A DNA stretch of 64,000 nucleotides from Lactobacillus sp. Sy-1 (GCF_019303535.1 NZ_JACCIU010000001.1:1488001-1552000); one strand, 5' to 3'; shown: positions 44,266-53,490, counted from the first letter of the stretch. Translations and numbers: made by a program. The notes: generated by a model not told the origin, from the sequence alone.

Positions 44266-44306
44266 CAATGGCGATGTCTGTAAAGACTTCGCCACTTTTA
44301 TTTTAG
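44266..44306 (+). terminator. Hairpin between nrdH and nrdE, possible attenuator
   Basis: ATGGCGATGTCT pairs with AGACTTCGCCACT (one internal mismatch region) and is followed by TTTATTTT. It may terminate part of the transcript and set nrdH above nrdE/F levels. Confidence 0.6.
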
Positions 44307-44335
44307 CAAACTTTGAGAGGAAGAGTGGAGAAATA

Positions 44336-46501
44336 ATGGGACTATCAAATTTAAAGGATGTTACTTACTACGATTTAAATAATGAAATTAACATCCCTGT
44401 AAATGGCCAAATACAATTAGATAAGGATAAGGAGGCACTGGCTGCCTTTCTATCGGAAAACGTCCAACCCAACACTAAGCAATTTGCTTCACTAAAGGAG
44501 CGTTACCAATATCTAATTGACAATGATTACATTGAAGAAGGCTTTATTAAGAAGTATCACTTCAGCTTTATTGAAAAGCTATACGACTACTTAAAAGCCC
44601 AAGATTTTCATTTCAAGACCTTTATGGCTGCATATAAATTCTATGCCCAATACGCTCTCAAGACTGACGATAATGAATACTACTTAGAAAACTTCATTGA
44701 TCGCGCAGCCGTAAACGCCCTTTACTTTGCTGACGGAAATGAAGAACTAGCAATGAGCCTTGCTAACGAAATTATCAATCAACGTTACCAACCAGCCACC
44801 CCTAGCTTCTTGAATGCCGGGCGGAAGCGGCGTGGTGAATTGGTTTCTTGTTTCCTAATTCAAACCACCGATGACATGAATACCATCGGAAGAACCATTA
44901 ATTCCGCCCTCCAACTCTCTAGAATCGGTGGTGGAGTGGGAATTAACCTTTCCAACCTTAGAGCTGCTGGTGACCCAATCAAGCATATTGAAGGGGCCGC
45001 TAGTGGAGTGGTTCCAGTTATGAAACTCTTGGAAGATAGTTTTTCATACTCCAACCAATTAGGCCAAAGACAAGGTGCCGGAGTGGTTTATTTAAGTGTT
45101 TTCCATCCCGACATTATCTCATTTCTATCCGCTAAAAAGGAAAATGCAGATGAAAAAATTCGGGTTAAGACCCTTTCACTAGGGGTAACGGTTCCTGATA
45201 AGTTCTATGAACTAGTTCGCAACGACGAAGATATGTACCTATTCAGTCCATACGACGTTGAAAGAATTTATGGTGAACCATTCTCATACGTTGACCTTTC
45301 TAAGGAATATGACAATATGGTTAATAATCCTGAAATCAAGAAGACTAAGATCAAGGCTCGGGAGTTAGAAACTGAAATCAGTAAGCTCCAACAAGAATCC
45401 GGTTACCCATACATTATTAACATCGACACTGCCAACCGGGCTAACCCAATTGACGGTAAGATCGTTATGAGTAACCTCTGTTCAGAAATTATGCAGGTGC
45501 AAGAACCATCCACCGTTAACAACAAGCAGGAATACGTTAAACTAGGAACCGACATTTCATGTAACTTAGGTTCCACTAACATGGTCAACATGATGGAAAG
45601 CCCAGACTTTGGTAAGTCCATCGAAGCAATGGTAAGAGCATTAACATTCGTTACCGACCATTCAGACATTGACGTAGTCCCTTCAATTCAAAACGGTAAT
45701 AAGCTTGCCCATACGATTGGATTAGGAGCTATGGGACTCCACAGCTTCCTAGCTAAGAACCACATTGAATACGGTGCTCCCGAATCAATTGAATTTACCA
45801 GCGTTTACTTTATGCTCTTAAACTACTGGACCCTAAAGGTTTCTAACCAAATTGCAAAGGAACGCAACCACACATTCCATAACTTTGAAAAGAGTAAGTA
45901 CGCTGACGGGACTTACTTTGATAAGTACGTTACAAAGGATTGGGGACCAAAATCCGATAAGGTAAAGAACCTGTTTGATGGAATCTTTGTTCCAGGAACT
46001 GATGACTGGGCAGCACTAAAAGCCGCCATCATGAAGGATGGCCTTTACCACCAAAACAGACTAGCGGTTGCTCCAAATGGTTCGATTTCATACATTAATG
46101 ATACGACCGCCAGTTTACACCCAATTATCAGTAGAATCGAAGAACGGTATGAATCAAAAATTGGTAAGATTTACTATCCTGCACCATACCTTTCCAACGA
46201 TACGATTAAGTACTACAAATCAGCTTATGACATTGACATGCGTAAAGTAATCGACGTATATGCAGCGGCCCAAGAACATATCGATCAAAGCATGAGTTTA
46301 ACCCTATTCATGCGTTCCACCATTCCAGAAGGACTATACGAATGGAAGAACGGCCGGACCGATAAAATGTCTACTCGGGACCTAAACATCTTGAGAAACT
46401 ACGCCTACTACAAGGGTATCAAGTCGCTATACTACGTTAGAACCTTCACTGACGACCAACAAGAAGTTGGTGCTAGTCAATGTGAAAGCTGTGTTATTTA
46501 A
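44336..46501 (+). CDS. nrdE: Class Ib ribonucleoside-diphosphate reductase, alpha subunit
   Basis: Catalytic subunit reducing ribonucleoside diphosphates to deoxy forms, with radical supply from NrdF and electrons from NrdH. The 721-residue protein has the active-site strand PATPSFLNAGRKRRGELVSCFL, the loop NLCSEI with its catalytic Cys and Glu, and the radical-transfer region near the C-terminus. The tail GASQCESCVI carries the CxxC pair that accepts electrons from NrdH. The N-terminal ATP cone is absent, as in class Ib. ATG 44336 follows GTGGAGAA. Confidence 0.98.
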   Translation: MGLSNLKDVTYYDLNNEINIPVNGQIQLDKDKEALAAFLSENVQPNTKQFASLKERYQYLIDNDYIEEGFIKKYHFSFIEKLYDYLKAQDFHFKTFMAAYKFYAQYALKTDDNEYYLENFIDRAAVNALYFADGNEELAMSLANEIINQRYQPATPSFLNAGRKRRGELVSCFLIQTTDDMNTIGRTINSALQLSRIGGGVGINLSNLRAAGDPIKHIEGAASGVVPVMKLLEDSFSYSNQLGQRQGAGVVYLSVFHPDIISFLSAKKENADEKIRVKTLSLGVTVPDKFYELVRNDEDMYLFSPYDVERIYGEPFSYVDLSKEYDNMVNNPEIKKTKIKARELETEISKLQQESGYPYIINIDTANRANPIDGKIVMSNLCSEIMQVQEPSTVNNKQEYVKLGTDISCNLGSTNMVNMMESPDFGKSIEAMVRALTFVTDHSDIDVVPSIQNGNKLAHTIGLGAMGLHSFLAKNHIEYGAPESIEFTSVYFMLLNYWTLKVSNQIAKERNHTFHNFEKSKYADGTYFDKYVTKDWGPKSDKVKNLFDGIFVPGTDDWAALKAAIMKDGLYHQNRLAVAPNGSISYINDTTASLHPIISRIEERYESKIGKIYYPAPYLSNDTIKYYKSAYDIDMRKVIDVYAAAQEHIDQSMSLTLFMRSTIPEGLYEWKNGRTDKMSTRDLNILRNYAYYKGIKSLYYVRTFTDDQQEVGASQCESCVI

Positions 46502-46596
46502 GATTATTTAATAGATGGTTGTTTAATTACTATTTATTAGTTATATTATTAATAGTTTACAATCTGAAAATATTCTTAAATTGATAGGAGAGCTTC

Positions 46597-47565
46597 ATGG
46601 AAAATTATAAAGCAATTAATTGGAACGCCATTAACGATGAAATCGATAAGGCGACCTGGGAAAAACTAACCGAACAATTTTGGTTAGACACCAGAATCCC
46701 CCTTTCAAATGATCTTCATGACTGGCGAAGTCTAGATGAAGATCATAAGTGGGTCGTTAGCCACGTTTTTGGTGGGCTTACACTACTAGATACATTGCAG
46801 TCCCAAGACGGAATGGCCGCCCTACGCCAGGACGTTCGGACCCCTCACGAAACCGCAGTTTTGAATAACATTCAATTTATGGAATCAGTTCATGCGAAAA
46901 GTTACTCATCCATTTTTTCCACTTTAAACACCAATGAAGAAATTAAGGAGATCTTTGAATGGAGTGACAGTGAAGAATTCTTGCAAAATAAGACGAAGCA
47001 GATTTACACCCTTTACCATGATGATAGCCATCCACTAAAGAAAAAGGTTTCAAGCGTGTTTCTCGAAACGTTCCTATTCTATTCTGGATTCTTCACTCCC
47101 CTTTGGTACCTTGGTAATAACAAGTTACCGAACGTGGCTGAAATTATCAAGTTAATTTTACGGGATGAATCAGTTCACGGTACCTACATTGGTTACAAGT
47201 TCCAATTAGCATTTAACCAACTTCCTGATGCTGAAAAGGAATCTATCAAGAGCTGGATGTACGATTTTCTTTATGAGCTATACGCAAACGAAGAAAAGTA
47301 TGTTCACGTTCTTTACGACCAAGTTGGTTGGTCTGATGAAGTCCTTACATTCACCCGTTACAATGCTAATAAAGCCCTCATGAACCTGGGACAAGATCCA
47401 ATGTTCCCAGATACTGCAGATGACGTTAATCCAATCGTAATGAATGGAATTTCCACTTCAACTGCTAACCATGACTTCTTCTCCCAAGTTGGAAATGGAT
47501 ACCGCTTAGGACAAGTAGAAGCAATGAATAATGATGATTATAACATTGGGCGGCCTAAAAAATAG
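46597..47565 (+). CDS. nrdF: Class Ib ribonucleoside-diphosphate reductase, beta subunit
   Basis: Houses the di-metal (Mn or Fe) tyrosyl radical cofactor. The 322-residue ferritin-like protein has metal ligands in FMESVHAKSYS (ExxH with the radical Tyr four residues after the His) and RDESVHGTYIGYKF (second ExxH). ATG 46597 follows AGGAGAG. It is 95 nt after nrdE and ends at a terminator. Mn cofactor assembly normally needs NrdI, whose gene is not in this cluster. Confidence 0.98.
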   Translation: MENYKAINWNAINDEIDKATWEKLTEQFWLDTRIPLSNDLHDWRSLDEDHKWVVSHVFGGLTLLDTLQSQDGMAALRQDVRTPHETAVLNNIQFMESVHAKSYSSIFSTLNTNEEIKEIFEWSDSEEFLQNKTKQIYTLYHDDSHPLKKKVSSVFLETFLFYSGFFTPLWYLGNNKLPNVAEIIKLILRDESVHGTYIGYKFQLAFNQLPDAEKESIKSWMYDFLYELYANEEKYVHVLYDQVGWSDEVLTFTRYNANKALMNLGQDPMFPDTADDVNPIVMNGISTSTANHDFFSQVGNGYRLGQVEAMNNDDYNIGRPKK

Positions 47566-47572
47566 TTGCTAA

Positions 47573-47602
47573 AAGTGTTCCCTCTGGGGAGCATTTTTTT
47601 AT
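47573..47602 (+). terminator. Terminator after nrdF
   Basis: AGTGTTCCC pairs with GGGAGCA, with the tetraloop TCTG, followed by a T run. Confidence 0.85.
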
Positions 47603-47606
47603 TGCA

Positions 47607-47646
47607 TAAAAAAACGGCGGAATTAAAATTTAACTCCGTCGTTTTG
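47607..47646 (-). terminator. Terminator after mprF
   Basis: On the minus strand AAACGACGGAGTTAAA pairs with TTTAATTCCGCCGTTT and is followed by TTTT. Confidence 0.85.
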
Positions 47647-47648
47647 GT

Positions 47649-50267
47649 TTATTTAGATGAGAACTGTGAAATAATCTTAAATGGTCCCCGGGGCCGTTCA
47701 TCGCCCACCCGTTCGTTAACTAGTAACAGAATTTGAAGCATTGTAAAGATCAGCGAACTCTTTCGCCGATAAACAATGTAACGGGGAACCCAAACGTTAA
47801 CGTATTTTTCCTTATAGGATCTTAACCCTTGGAAACTATAGAAAGATTGGCCATACTTATAAACTAAGTTTGCAATCTTTTCGTCAATAAAACTAAATCG
47901 TGAGCGGCCCACATTTGAAAGTGGTGCCATTCCTAAATTAAAGTATTGGTACTTATTTTCCAGTGAATATTGGAAAAGGTTAATGAAGATTCCATCCATG
48001 ATTCCGGAAGGTGCATCATCACTAGAACGCATCAAATCAATTGATGTCACTTCATGTTCACCAGTCGGCATAATGTTAGCAAATGCTACCACCCGCCCGT
48101 CTTTATTCTTCATAATCGCAATTGGGGCCTGGTTTAAGTAATATGGATCAAAGTAACCAAGTGAAAAGCCCTTTTCAGAATTACCATTTAGCCATTGATC
48201 AGAGATGGTTTTTAATTCATCCATAAATTGATCATCGAAAGGTGGGTTCACAATTGAAAATTCATACCCATCCCGTTCAAATTTATGCATTAACGCCCGT
48301 TCACCACGGTGCTTTTTCCCAACTAGCGTAAACTTGCTGAGTTCAACCATTCCCTCTTCACCGGCCTTGGTGAAGTCAAATCCCTTTTCATGCAGAATCA
48401 TGGTGAACTTCTCACCAACTTCATAGAATACCAGTGAAAGACCAATCTTATCGGCATCAATCATGAACTGATCGATTGCGTTAGAAAACTTAGTCTTATT
48501 TCCCACTGGTTCACCCATGATTACTAGTTTATTTGCTTTTCGTTTGAACATGAAGAAGACTTGGTCTTGATCATCTTCAGAATAAAAGTAAATTTGTTTA
48601 TCACGAACAAATGCCAGGTGGCTAACTTCGTTGCCCCCAAACTCATCAATGATGCTTCGAATCCGTTCAGCATTAAATGGCTGGTCTAACCAGTCATTCT
48701 CCTTCGTTGAGAAGTAACGATAGATAATTACTAGAATCAACGAAGCAGCTAGCAGCCCTAAGAAACCAGCAAACCAAACCTGTTGCGATGGGAATAGGTA
48801 TGCATTGGGCTGTTGGAAGAAGCCCTTAAACGGACCGTGCCGGAAGTTATGATGGAATCGATTGTATACCCCAAGAAACGTATAAGCAGTGAACGTGAAT
48901 GTAAAGATAATTACATCCATGATTCTTTGACCCCATGAATATGATAAACGGGAGCGGTATAGCGAACCCTTGGAAGCCCATAGTAATAGCAATAAGACAA
49001 TCGATAGAATCGACATGTTAACTGGAAAACTTTCCTTCCAAAGGGTATTACAGATTGCAATTAGTAATACCACTAACGTTGGCCAAAAAGCGCGGTAAAC
49101 CCGTGATCCATAACCACGGGCCAATCCGATTAGGATAAAAGCAACGATAATCGTGGAGAGTTGGTTTAGGAAGTAAAATGTATACGGCTCAAATGAGAGG
49201 TAAAAACTATTTACTAGTACCACGTTCGGCAACGTAATCGAAAGTAACAACATAATTCCTGAAAAGTAAAGGAAACACGTCATTAATAATTGTGCGGTTC
49301 TTTGGAAAACCGTTTTTGGAATATCATCTAAAAATTCATTGATGCGTTTTCCGTAATCATGAATAAAAAGAATCAGTGCGATAATAAACGGAATTACATA
49401 ATAGAAGATTCTGTATAGTGCTAGCCATACTAACGTTTGCGGCTTATCAACCCCTAATAGAATCAATCCGGTGGTAATGGTTAAGTCAAACCCACCTAGT
49501 CCACCGGGGGTCATTCCAATTACTCCCATTACATTAGCAATAATAAATAGCGGGAATACAGATGCCATATTAACATCCACGTGCATTAAAGAACCGATAA
49601 TGATGAATAATCCGGCACAGCTCCCCCACTCTAAGCAAGATCCTAAGATCAGGGTTACTTCTCGCCTTAGGGTTAAATCTTCAAAAAAGGCGGAGTTATT
49701 TACCCGTGTAATAATGAAAACAATTGGAAAGTACAAAGCACCAGCAAATAGGAAGGGCCAGTAATTCGATAAGATTCCATCCATATCGAACCCAAATATC
49801 ATGATTAACGAGATCCAACAATAAGTGGAAAGTCCAGCTAATAGGAATAGGGCAATCTTAGAAATTGCATATAAAATTTCCTTTGGTTTGGCATTTTCAT
49901 TATAGAAGTTTGCTCGCAGACTAGCCCCAATTAAACCACCTAGCCCTAAAATGTTGGTAAATGAATTCGTAATCCAACCTGTTTTTAGAATGTAGAATGG
50001 ATTAAACTTTCCAGGTAGGAATTTTACAATCGTGAAATCATAAATTAACATGGGTAGCACTGCGACTAATCCCAACACTAGCATAATGATCAATGCTACG
50101 GGCGACTGACTTTCAAAACTAGCCTTGACTTGACTACCGTTAACTTCAGAAATAATTTTACCAAATTCACGAATTGAAAAAATCAAAACTGAGAAAATAA
50201 ATAGAATCCGGATAACCTTTAGGTGCTTAAAAAAGAAGTCTTTGGTTCCTTGATATAAAGATTTCAA
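47649..50267 (-). CDS. mprF: Lysylphosphatidylglycerol synthetase/flippase MprF
   Basis: Membrane protein that transfers Lys (or Ala) from aminoacyl-tRNA to phosphatidylglycerol and flips the product outward, lowering surface negative charge and giving resistance to cationic peptides. The 872-residue protein has 14 or so membrane helices in the first 520 residues, including the flippase motif GGLGGFDLT. A cytosolic GNAT-like synthase domain (about 540-860) has GEPVG, FANIMP and DLMRSSDDAPSGIMDGIF. The start is TTG 50267 with GGAGGG 8 nt upstream. It is monocistronic between two terminators. Confidence 0.95.
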   Translation of the reverse strand: MKSLYQGTKDFFFKHLKVIRILFIFSVLIFSIREFGKIISEVNGSQVKASFESQSPVALIIMLVLGLVAVLPMLIYDFTIVKFLPGKFNPFYILKTGWITNSFTNILGLGGLIGASLRANFYNENAKPKEILYAISKIALFLLAGLSTYCWISLIMIFGFDMDGILSNYWPFLFAGALYFPIVFIITRVNNSAFFEDLTLRREVTLILGSCLEWGSCAGLFIIIGSLMHVDVNMASVFPLFIIANVMGVIGMTPGGLGGFDLTITTGLILLGVDKPQTLVWLALYRIFYYVIPFIIALILFIHDYGKRINEFLDDIPKTVFQRTAQLLMTCFLYFSGIMLLLSITLPNVVLVNSFYLSFEPYTFYFLNQLSTIIVAFILIGLARGYGSRVYRAFWPTLVVLLIAICNTLWKESFPVNMSILSIVLLLLLWASKGSLYRSRLSYSWGQRIMDVIIFTFTFTAYTFLGVYNRFHHNFRHGPFKGFFQQPNAYLFPSQQVWFAGFLGLLAASLILVIIYRYFSTKENDWLDQPFNAERIRSIIDEFGGNEVSHLAFVRDKQIYFYSEDDQDQVFFMFKRKANKLVIMGEPVGNKTKFSNAIDQFMIDADKIGLSLVFYEVGEKFTMILHEKGFDFTKAGEEGMVELSKFTLVGKKHRGERALMHKFERDGYEFSIVNPPFDDQFMDELKTISDQWLNGNSEKGFSLGYFDPYYLNQAPIAIMKNKDGRVVAFANIMPTGEHEVTSIDLMRSSDDAPSGIMDGIFINLFQYSLENKYQYFNLGMAPLSNVGRSRFSFIDEKIANLVYKYGQSFYSFQGLRSYKEKYVNVWVPRYIVYRRKSSLIFTMLQILLLVNERVGDERPRGPFKIISQFSSK

Positions 50268-50309
50268 CGGAAGTGCCCTCCATATCTAAATTTCATTCCA
50301 ACAAAAAAG

Positions 50310-50347
50310 CAAAAAAGCGCATGGCATCATAAATGCCACACGCTTTA
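50310..50347 (-). terminator. Terminator after rplL
   Basis: On the minus strand AAAGCGTGTGGCAT pairs with ATGCCATGCGCTTT and is followed by TTT. Confidence 0.85.
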
Positions 50348-50362
50348 AGCTTAATACTAAAA

Positions 50363-50728
50363 TTACTTAAGGGTAACAGTAGCACCAGCAGCTTCAAGTT
50401 GTTCCTTGAGCTTGTTAGCTTCTTCTTCTGAAGCGCCTTCCTTAACAACTGCAGGAGCGCCATCAACCATGTCCTTAGCGTCCTTCAAGCCAGCACCAGT
50501 GATTTCACGAACTGCCTTGATAACCTTGATCTTAGCACTACCAGCTGAAGTTAATTCAACGTCGAATGAATCCTTAGCGGCACCAGCGCCACCAGCAGCA
50601 CCAGCAGCTGCAACTGGAGCAGCAGCTGAAACACCAAATTCATCTTCGATTGACTTAACTAAGTCGTTTAAGTCAGTAATTGAAGCATCTTTAAGTTGAG
50701 CAATAATATTTTCTTTATCAAAAGCCAT
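50363..50728 (-). CDS. rplL: 50S ribosomal protein L7/L12
   Basis: Stalk protein that recruits and activates translation GTPases. The 121-residue protein has the N-terminal dimerisation domain ([33 protein letters not shown]), an alanine-rich hinge, and the globular domain with [30 protein letters not shown] 50728 follows GGAGG at 8 nt; five further in-frame residues upstream overlap that site. It is 34 nt after rplJ and under the same L10 leader. Confidence 0.98.
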   Translation of the reverse strand: MAFDKENIIAQLKDASITDLNDLVKSIEDEFGVSAAAPVAAAGAAGGAGAAKDSFDVELTSAGSAKIKVIKAVREITGAGLKDAKDMVDGAPAVVKEGASEEEANKLKEQLEAAGATVTLK

Positions 50729-50762
50729 TTTATTTTCCTCCATTTTGGATAAATTTTAATTT

Positions 50763-51269
50763 TTAAGCGGCACTATCGTCGTCTTTACTGTCAGCAATTG
50801 CCTTAACACCGTAAGCAACGTTCCGAATAGGAGCTTGCAATACGTTAGCAAGAGTAGCAAGTAATTCGTCACGACTTGGTAATGAAGCGAATTCATTAAT
50901 TTCATCTAATGAAGCAACCTTCTTTTCAATCATACCACCCTTGATAACAAGTGCGTCATTATTGTCAGCAAAGTTCTTCAAAATCTTTGCGGGAGCAATT
51001 GGATCTTCGTTAGAGAAGGCAACTGCAGTAGGTCCCTTAAAGATATCCTTTAATTCGTCATAACCTGCCTTTTCAGCAGCACGGCTGATAACGTTGTTTT
51101 TAATAACGTTAAATGAAACGTCAGCATCACGTAATTGCTTACGTAAATCGGTAACGTCAGCAACGTCTAACCCACGATAGTTAACAACGATCGCAGAGTT
51201 AGCATCTTGCAATTTCTTTGTAAATTCTGCTACTAATTCTTCCTTAGCAGCTAAAACATCTTTACGCAT
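50763..51269 (-). CDS. rplJ: 50S ribosomal protein L10
   Basis: Base of the ribosomal stalk that binds L12 dimers; also the autogenous repressor of this operon. The 168-residue protein has the typical N-terminus KEELVAEFTKKLQDANSAIVVNYRGLDVADVTDLRKQLR and the NNVISRAAEKAG segment. ATG 51269 follows GGGAGGTG at about 7 nt. That Shine-Dalgarno sequence can pair within a small hairpin just upstream. A strong promoter and an L10 leader precede it. Confidence 0.98.
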   Translation of the reverse strand: MRKDVLAAKEELVAEFTKKLQDANSAIVVNYRGLDVADVTDLRKQLRDADVSFNVIKNNVISRAAEKAGYDELKDIFKGPTAVAFSNEDPIAPAKILKNFADNNDALVIKGGMIEKKVASLDEINEFASLPSRDELLATLANVLQAPIRNVAYGVKAIADSKDDDSAA

Positions 51270-51281
51270 CCATTTTCACCT

Positions 51282-51316
51282 CCCAAAGTTTTTTGGGATT
51301 TAAATAAAAAAATCCC
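51282..51316 (-). promoter_or_regulatory. Two mutually exclusive hairpins at the rplJ ribosome-binding site
   Basis: On the minus strand CCCAAA-AAAC-TTTGGG (51297-51282) occludes the start of GGGAGG. An upstream hairpin, GGGATTT/AAATCCC (51316-51295), uses the same CCC bases. Only one can form, so the upper hairpin would free the ribosome-binding site. Confidence 0.5.
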
Positions 51317-51405
51317 CACGCCTACCCAGACATAGAGAGAATCGAATTCCTCGGCAGGATGTTTAAGGCAAATGCCACCTGAGTCTTAGGTAGATTTATA
51401 TAACA
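51302..51405 (-). ncRNA. Ribosomal protein L10 leader
   Basis: The minus strand leader contains CCTAAGAC...CAGGTGGCATTTGCC...CCTGCCGAGGAATTC...GTCTGGGTAGG, with the long-range pairing CCTAAGAC/GTCTGGGTAGG. This matches the Firmicutes L10 leader, to which the L10(L12)4 complex binds to repress rplJL. The 5' end is set from the promoter. Confidence 0.85.
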
Positions 51406-51410
51406 GACTA

Positions 51411-51439
51411 ACTATACCACAAGTGATAATCGCAGTCAA
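51411..51439 (-). promoter_or_regulatory. Promoter of rplJL
   Basis: On the minus strand TTGACT (51439-51434), 17-nt spacer, TATAGT (51416-51411). Confidence 0.85.
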
Positions 51440-51475
51440 TATGAGGATTTTTTATTTTGATCCTAAATTAATAAT

Positions 51476-52168
51476 CTAGAATGATTCAACGTCAACCTTA
51501 ACCCCAGGGCCAAATGTTGAAGCGATTGAAATGTTCTTAATGTAAGTTCCACGCACTGAAGCAGGGCGGTTCTTAGCAATAATGTTCTCAATTTCTTTTA
51601 AGTTACCAACTAGCTTGTCAGCATCGAATGATACTTTACCAACTAAAACAGCAACGTTTCCGTCACGGTCAGTACGGTAAGTAACTTGACCTGCTTTGGC
51701 ATCATTAACAGCCTTAGCAACGTCCATCGTAACAGTACCAGTCTTAGGGTTTGGCATTAAACCTTTAGGTCCAAGAACCCGACCAAGACGACCAACTTGA
51801 GCCATCATATCAGGAGTAGCGATTGCGACGTCAAAGTCTAACCAACCGTCTTGAATCTTTTCAGCTAAATCAGCATCACCAACAAAGTCAGCGCCAGCTT
51901 CCTTAGCAGCAGCAGCCTTGTCACCCTTAGCAAATACAACAACCGTTTGATCCTTACCAGTACCATTTGGTAGCACAGTAGCACCACGCAATTGTTGGTC
52001 AGCTTGCTTAGTATCAACATTTAAGTTAAATGCAACTTCGACACTTGCGTCAAAGTTTGCAAAATCAATTTTCTTAACCAAGTTAACTGCATCTTCAACA
52101 GAGTAAGCCTTTTCGCGGTCTACTTGCTTAAGTGCATCTTGGTATTTTTTACCTCTATTACGAGCCAT
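51476..52168 (-). CDS. rplA: 50S ribosomal protein L1
   Basis: Forms the mobile L1 stalk near the E site and represses its own mRNA. The 230-residue protein starts [28 protein letters not shown]. It carries the L1 signature region ([33 protein letters not shown]). ATG 52168 follows AGGAGG at 9 nt; the longer open frame upstream is not conserved. It is preceded by an rRNA-like L1-binding motif, and follows rplK. Confidence 0.98.
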   Translation of the reverse strand: MARNRGKKYQDALKQVDREKAYSVEDAVNLVKKIDFANFDASVEVAFNLNVDTKQADQQLRGATVLPNGTGKDQTVVVFAKGDKAAAAKEAGADFVGDADLAEKIQDGWLDFDVAIATPDMMAQVGRLGRVLGPKGLMPNPKTGTVTMDVAKAVNDAKAGQVTYRTDRDGNVAVLVGKVSFDADKLVGNLKEIENIIAKNRPASVRGTYIKNISIASTFGPGVKVDVESF

Positions 52169-52190
52169 GTGTATTTTCCTCCTTGCAATT

Positions 52191-52216
52191 GTGGTTATAA
52201 CGGATAAACCTCCCAC
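52191..52216 (-). promoter_or_regulatory. L1-binding mimic upstream of rplA
   Basis: On the minus strand GTGGGAGG...CCAC within 26 nt resembles the L1-binding stem of 23S rRNA (GGUGGGAGG...UACCACC). It lies 22 nt before the rplA start. Confidence 0.6.
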
Positions 52217-52270
52217 TTGACACCCTAACATTGATTAGAGTATCGGGGCCTACCCACAGTATGAATGAAA

Positions 52271-52693
52271 TTACTTAACAGTGATCCCCATACTGCGTGC
52301 AGTACCTTCGACCATACGCATTGCGGCTTCTACATCAGCTGCGTTAAGATCTTTCATCTTAGTTTCGGCGATTTCCTTCACTTGATCCTTGGTAACTTCT
52401 GCTACCTTGTTAGTGTTAGGTTCACCAGAACCCTTTTGAATTCCAGCAGCCTTCTTTAATAATACAGAAGCTGGTGGAGTCTTAGTGATGAATTCAAATG
52501 AACGGTCATCGAAAACAGTAATAACAACTGGGATGATAGTACCAGCTTGATCAGCGGTACGGGCATTAAAGTCCTTAGTGAATCCCATGATGTTAATTCC
52601 AGCTTGACCTAAAGCAGGTCCAACTGGAGGAGCGGGTGTTGCTTTACCCGCAGGAATTTGTAATTTAACTACATTAGCTACTTTTTTAGCCAC
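52271..52693 (-). CDS. rplK: 50S ribosomal protein L11
   Basis: Binds the GTPase-associated centre of 23S rRNA. The 140-residue protein has the N-terminal [36 protein letters not shown] and the C-terminal signature of L11 ([25 protein letters not shown]). The start is GTG 52693 with AGGAGG 8 nt upstream. It leads rplK-rplA, with its own promoter after nusG. Confidence 0.98.
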   Translation of the reverse strand: MAKKVANVVKLQIPAGKATPAPPVGPALGQAGINIMGFTKDFNARTADQAGTIIPVVITVFDDRSFEFITKTPPASVLLKKAAGIQKGSGEPNTNKVAEVTKDQVKEIAETKMKDLNAADVEAAMRMVEGTARSMGITVK

Positions 52694-52718
52694 GAGACAT
52701 ACCTCCTTAAGTCCGTGT

Positions 52719-52751
52719 GTGGTAAATGGAGATAGAAATTTCTCCTCCCAC
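52719..52751 (-). promoter_or_regulatory. L1-binding mimic upstream of rplK
   Basis: On the minus strand GTGGGAGG (52751-52744) and TACCAC (52724-52719) bracket a short inner stem, like the L1 site in 23S rRNA. It is a near twin of the motif before rplA. Confidence 0.65.
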
Positions 52752-52781
52752 TTTCAACATATGCAAAAACATACAAAAGTA

Positions 52782-52810
52782 AATATAACACAAAACTAAT
52801 TCTGTTTCAA
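52782..52810 (-). promoter_or_regulatory. Promoter of rplK-rplA
   Basis: On the minus strand TTGAAA (52810-52805), 17-nt spacer, TATATT (52787-52782). Confidence 0.75.
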
Positions 52811-52814
52811 ACTT

Positions 52815-53363
52815 TTATTCAATTGGTTTAACTTGATTAAAGTCTAATTCAGCACTAGTTTCTCGACCAAACATATCAATATCAACCTTGAGCTTGGCTT
52901 TTTCATTATCAATTTCAATGATTTTTCCAGATAATCCTGAAAAAGCACCATCAATAATCGTAACGGTATCCCCAACCTTAGCATCAATTTCCTTGGTTTC
53001 AGGAGCTTGATCCAAGCGGCTTAAGATTAATTCTACTTCTTCTGGAAGTAGTGGCGTAGGCTTACTCCCTTGTCCGTGAGAACCGATAAAACCAGTTACT
53101 CCTGGAGTGTTTCGAACAACGTACCAAGATTCGTCAGTCATAACCATTTGAATTAAAACGTATCCAGGGAACGTCTTATCCATTTTAATCTTATCTTTTC
53201 CATTTTTAACTTCGTGTTCTTCTTGTTCGGGAACGACAACTCTAAAAATATAATTAGACATCCCCATTGATTCCTTACGTGATTCAATGTTAGCTTTAAC
53301 ACGGTTTTCATAACCAGAGTAAGTATGTAGAACATACCATTGCTTTTCTGCTGATTCTACCAT
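52815..53363 (-). CDS. nusG: Transcription termination/antitermination protein NusG
   Basis: RNA-polymerase-bound elongation factor that couples to Rho, NusE or ribosomes. The 182-residue protein has the NGN domain (KQWYVLHTYSGYENRVKANIESR) and a C-terminal KOW domain (VGDTVTIIDGAFSGLSGKIIEID). ATG 53363 follows AGGAG at 9 nt. It is preceded by its own extended -10 promoter because a terminator separates it from secE. Confidence 0.98.
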   Translation of the reverse strand: MVESAEKQWYVLHTYSGYENRVKANIESRKESMGMSNYIFRVVVPEQEEHEVKNGKDKIKMDKTFPGYVLIQMVMTDESWYVVRNTPGVTGFIGSHGQGSKPTPLLPEEVELILSRLDQAPETKEIDAKVGDTVTIIDGAFSGLSGKIIEIDNEKAKLKVDIDMFGRETSAELDFNQVKPIE

Positions 53364-53407
53364 TCCAGATTGCTCCTTTATCTTTAATCCGACAATATAT
53401 CAAGAAT

Positions 53408-53416
53408 ATTATATCA
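53408..53416 (-). promoter_or_regulatory. Extended -10 promoter of nusG
   Basis: On the minus strand TGATATAAT is a perfect extended -10 element about 45 nt before nusG. The -35 (TTAAGT) is weak. Confidence 0.6.
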
Positions 53417-53456
53417 TAATAACTAATCAGACTTAATTATGCAAAAAAATTCCAAA

Positions 53457-53488
53457 ATAAAAAAACCTCACATTGTAGGTTTTTCATA
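53457..53488 (-). terminator. Terminator between secE and nusG
   Basis: On the minus strand AAAACCTACA pairs through AAACCT/AGGTTT and is followed by seven T residues. It lies 3 nt past the secE stop. Confidence 0.75.
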
Positions 53489-53490
53489 TT

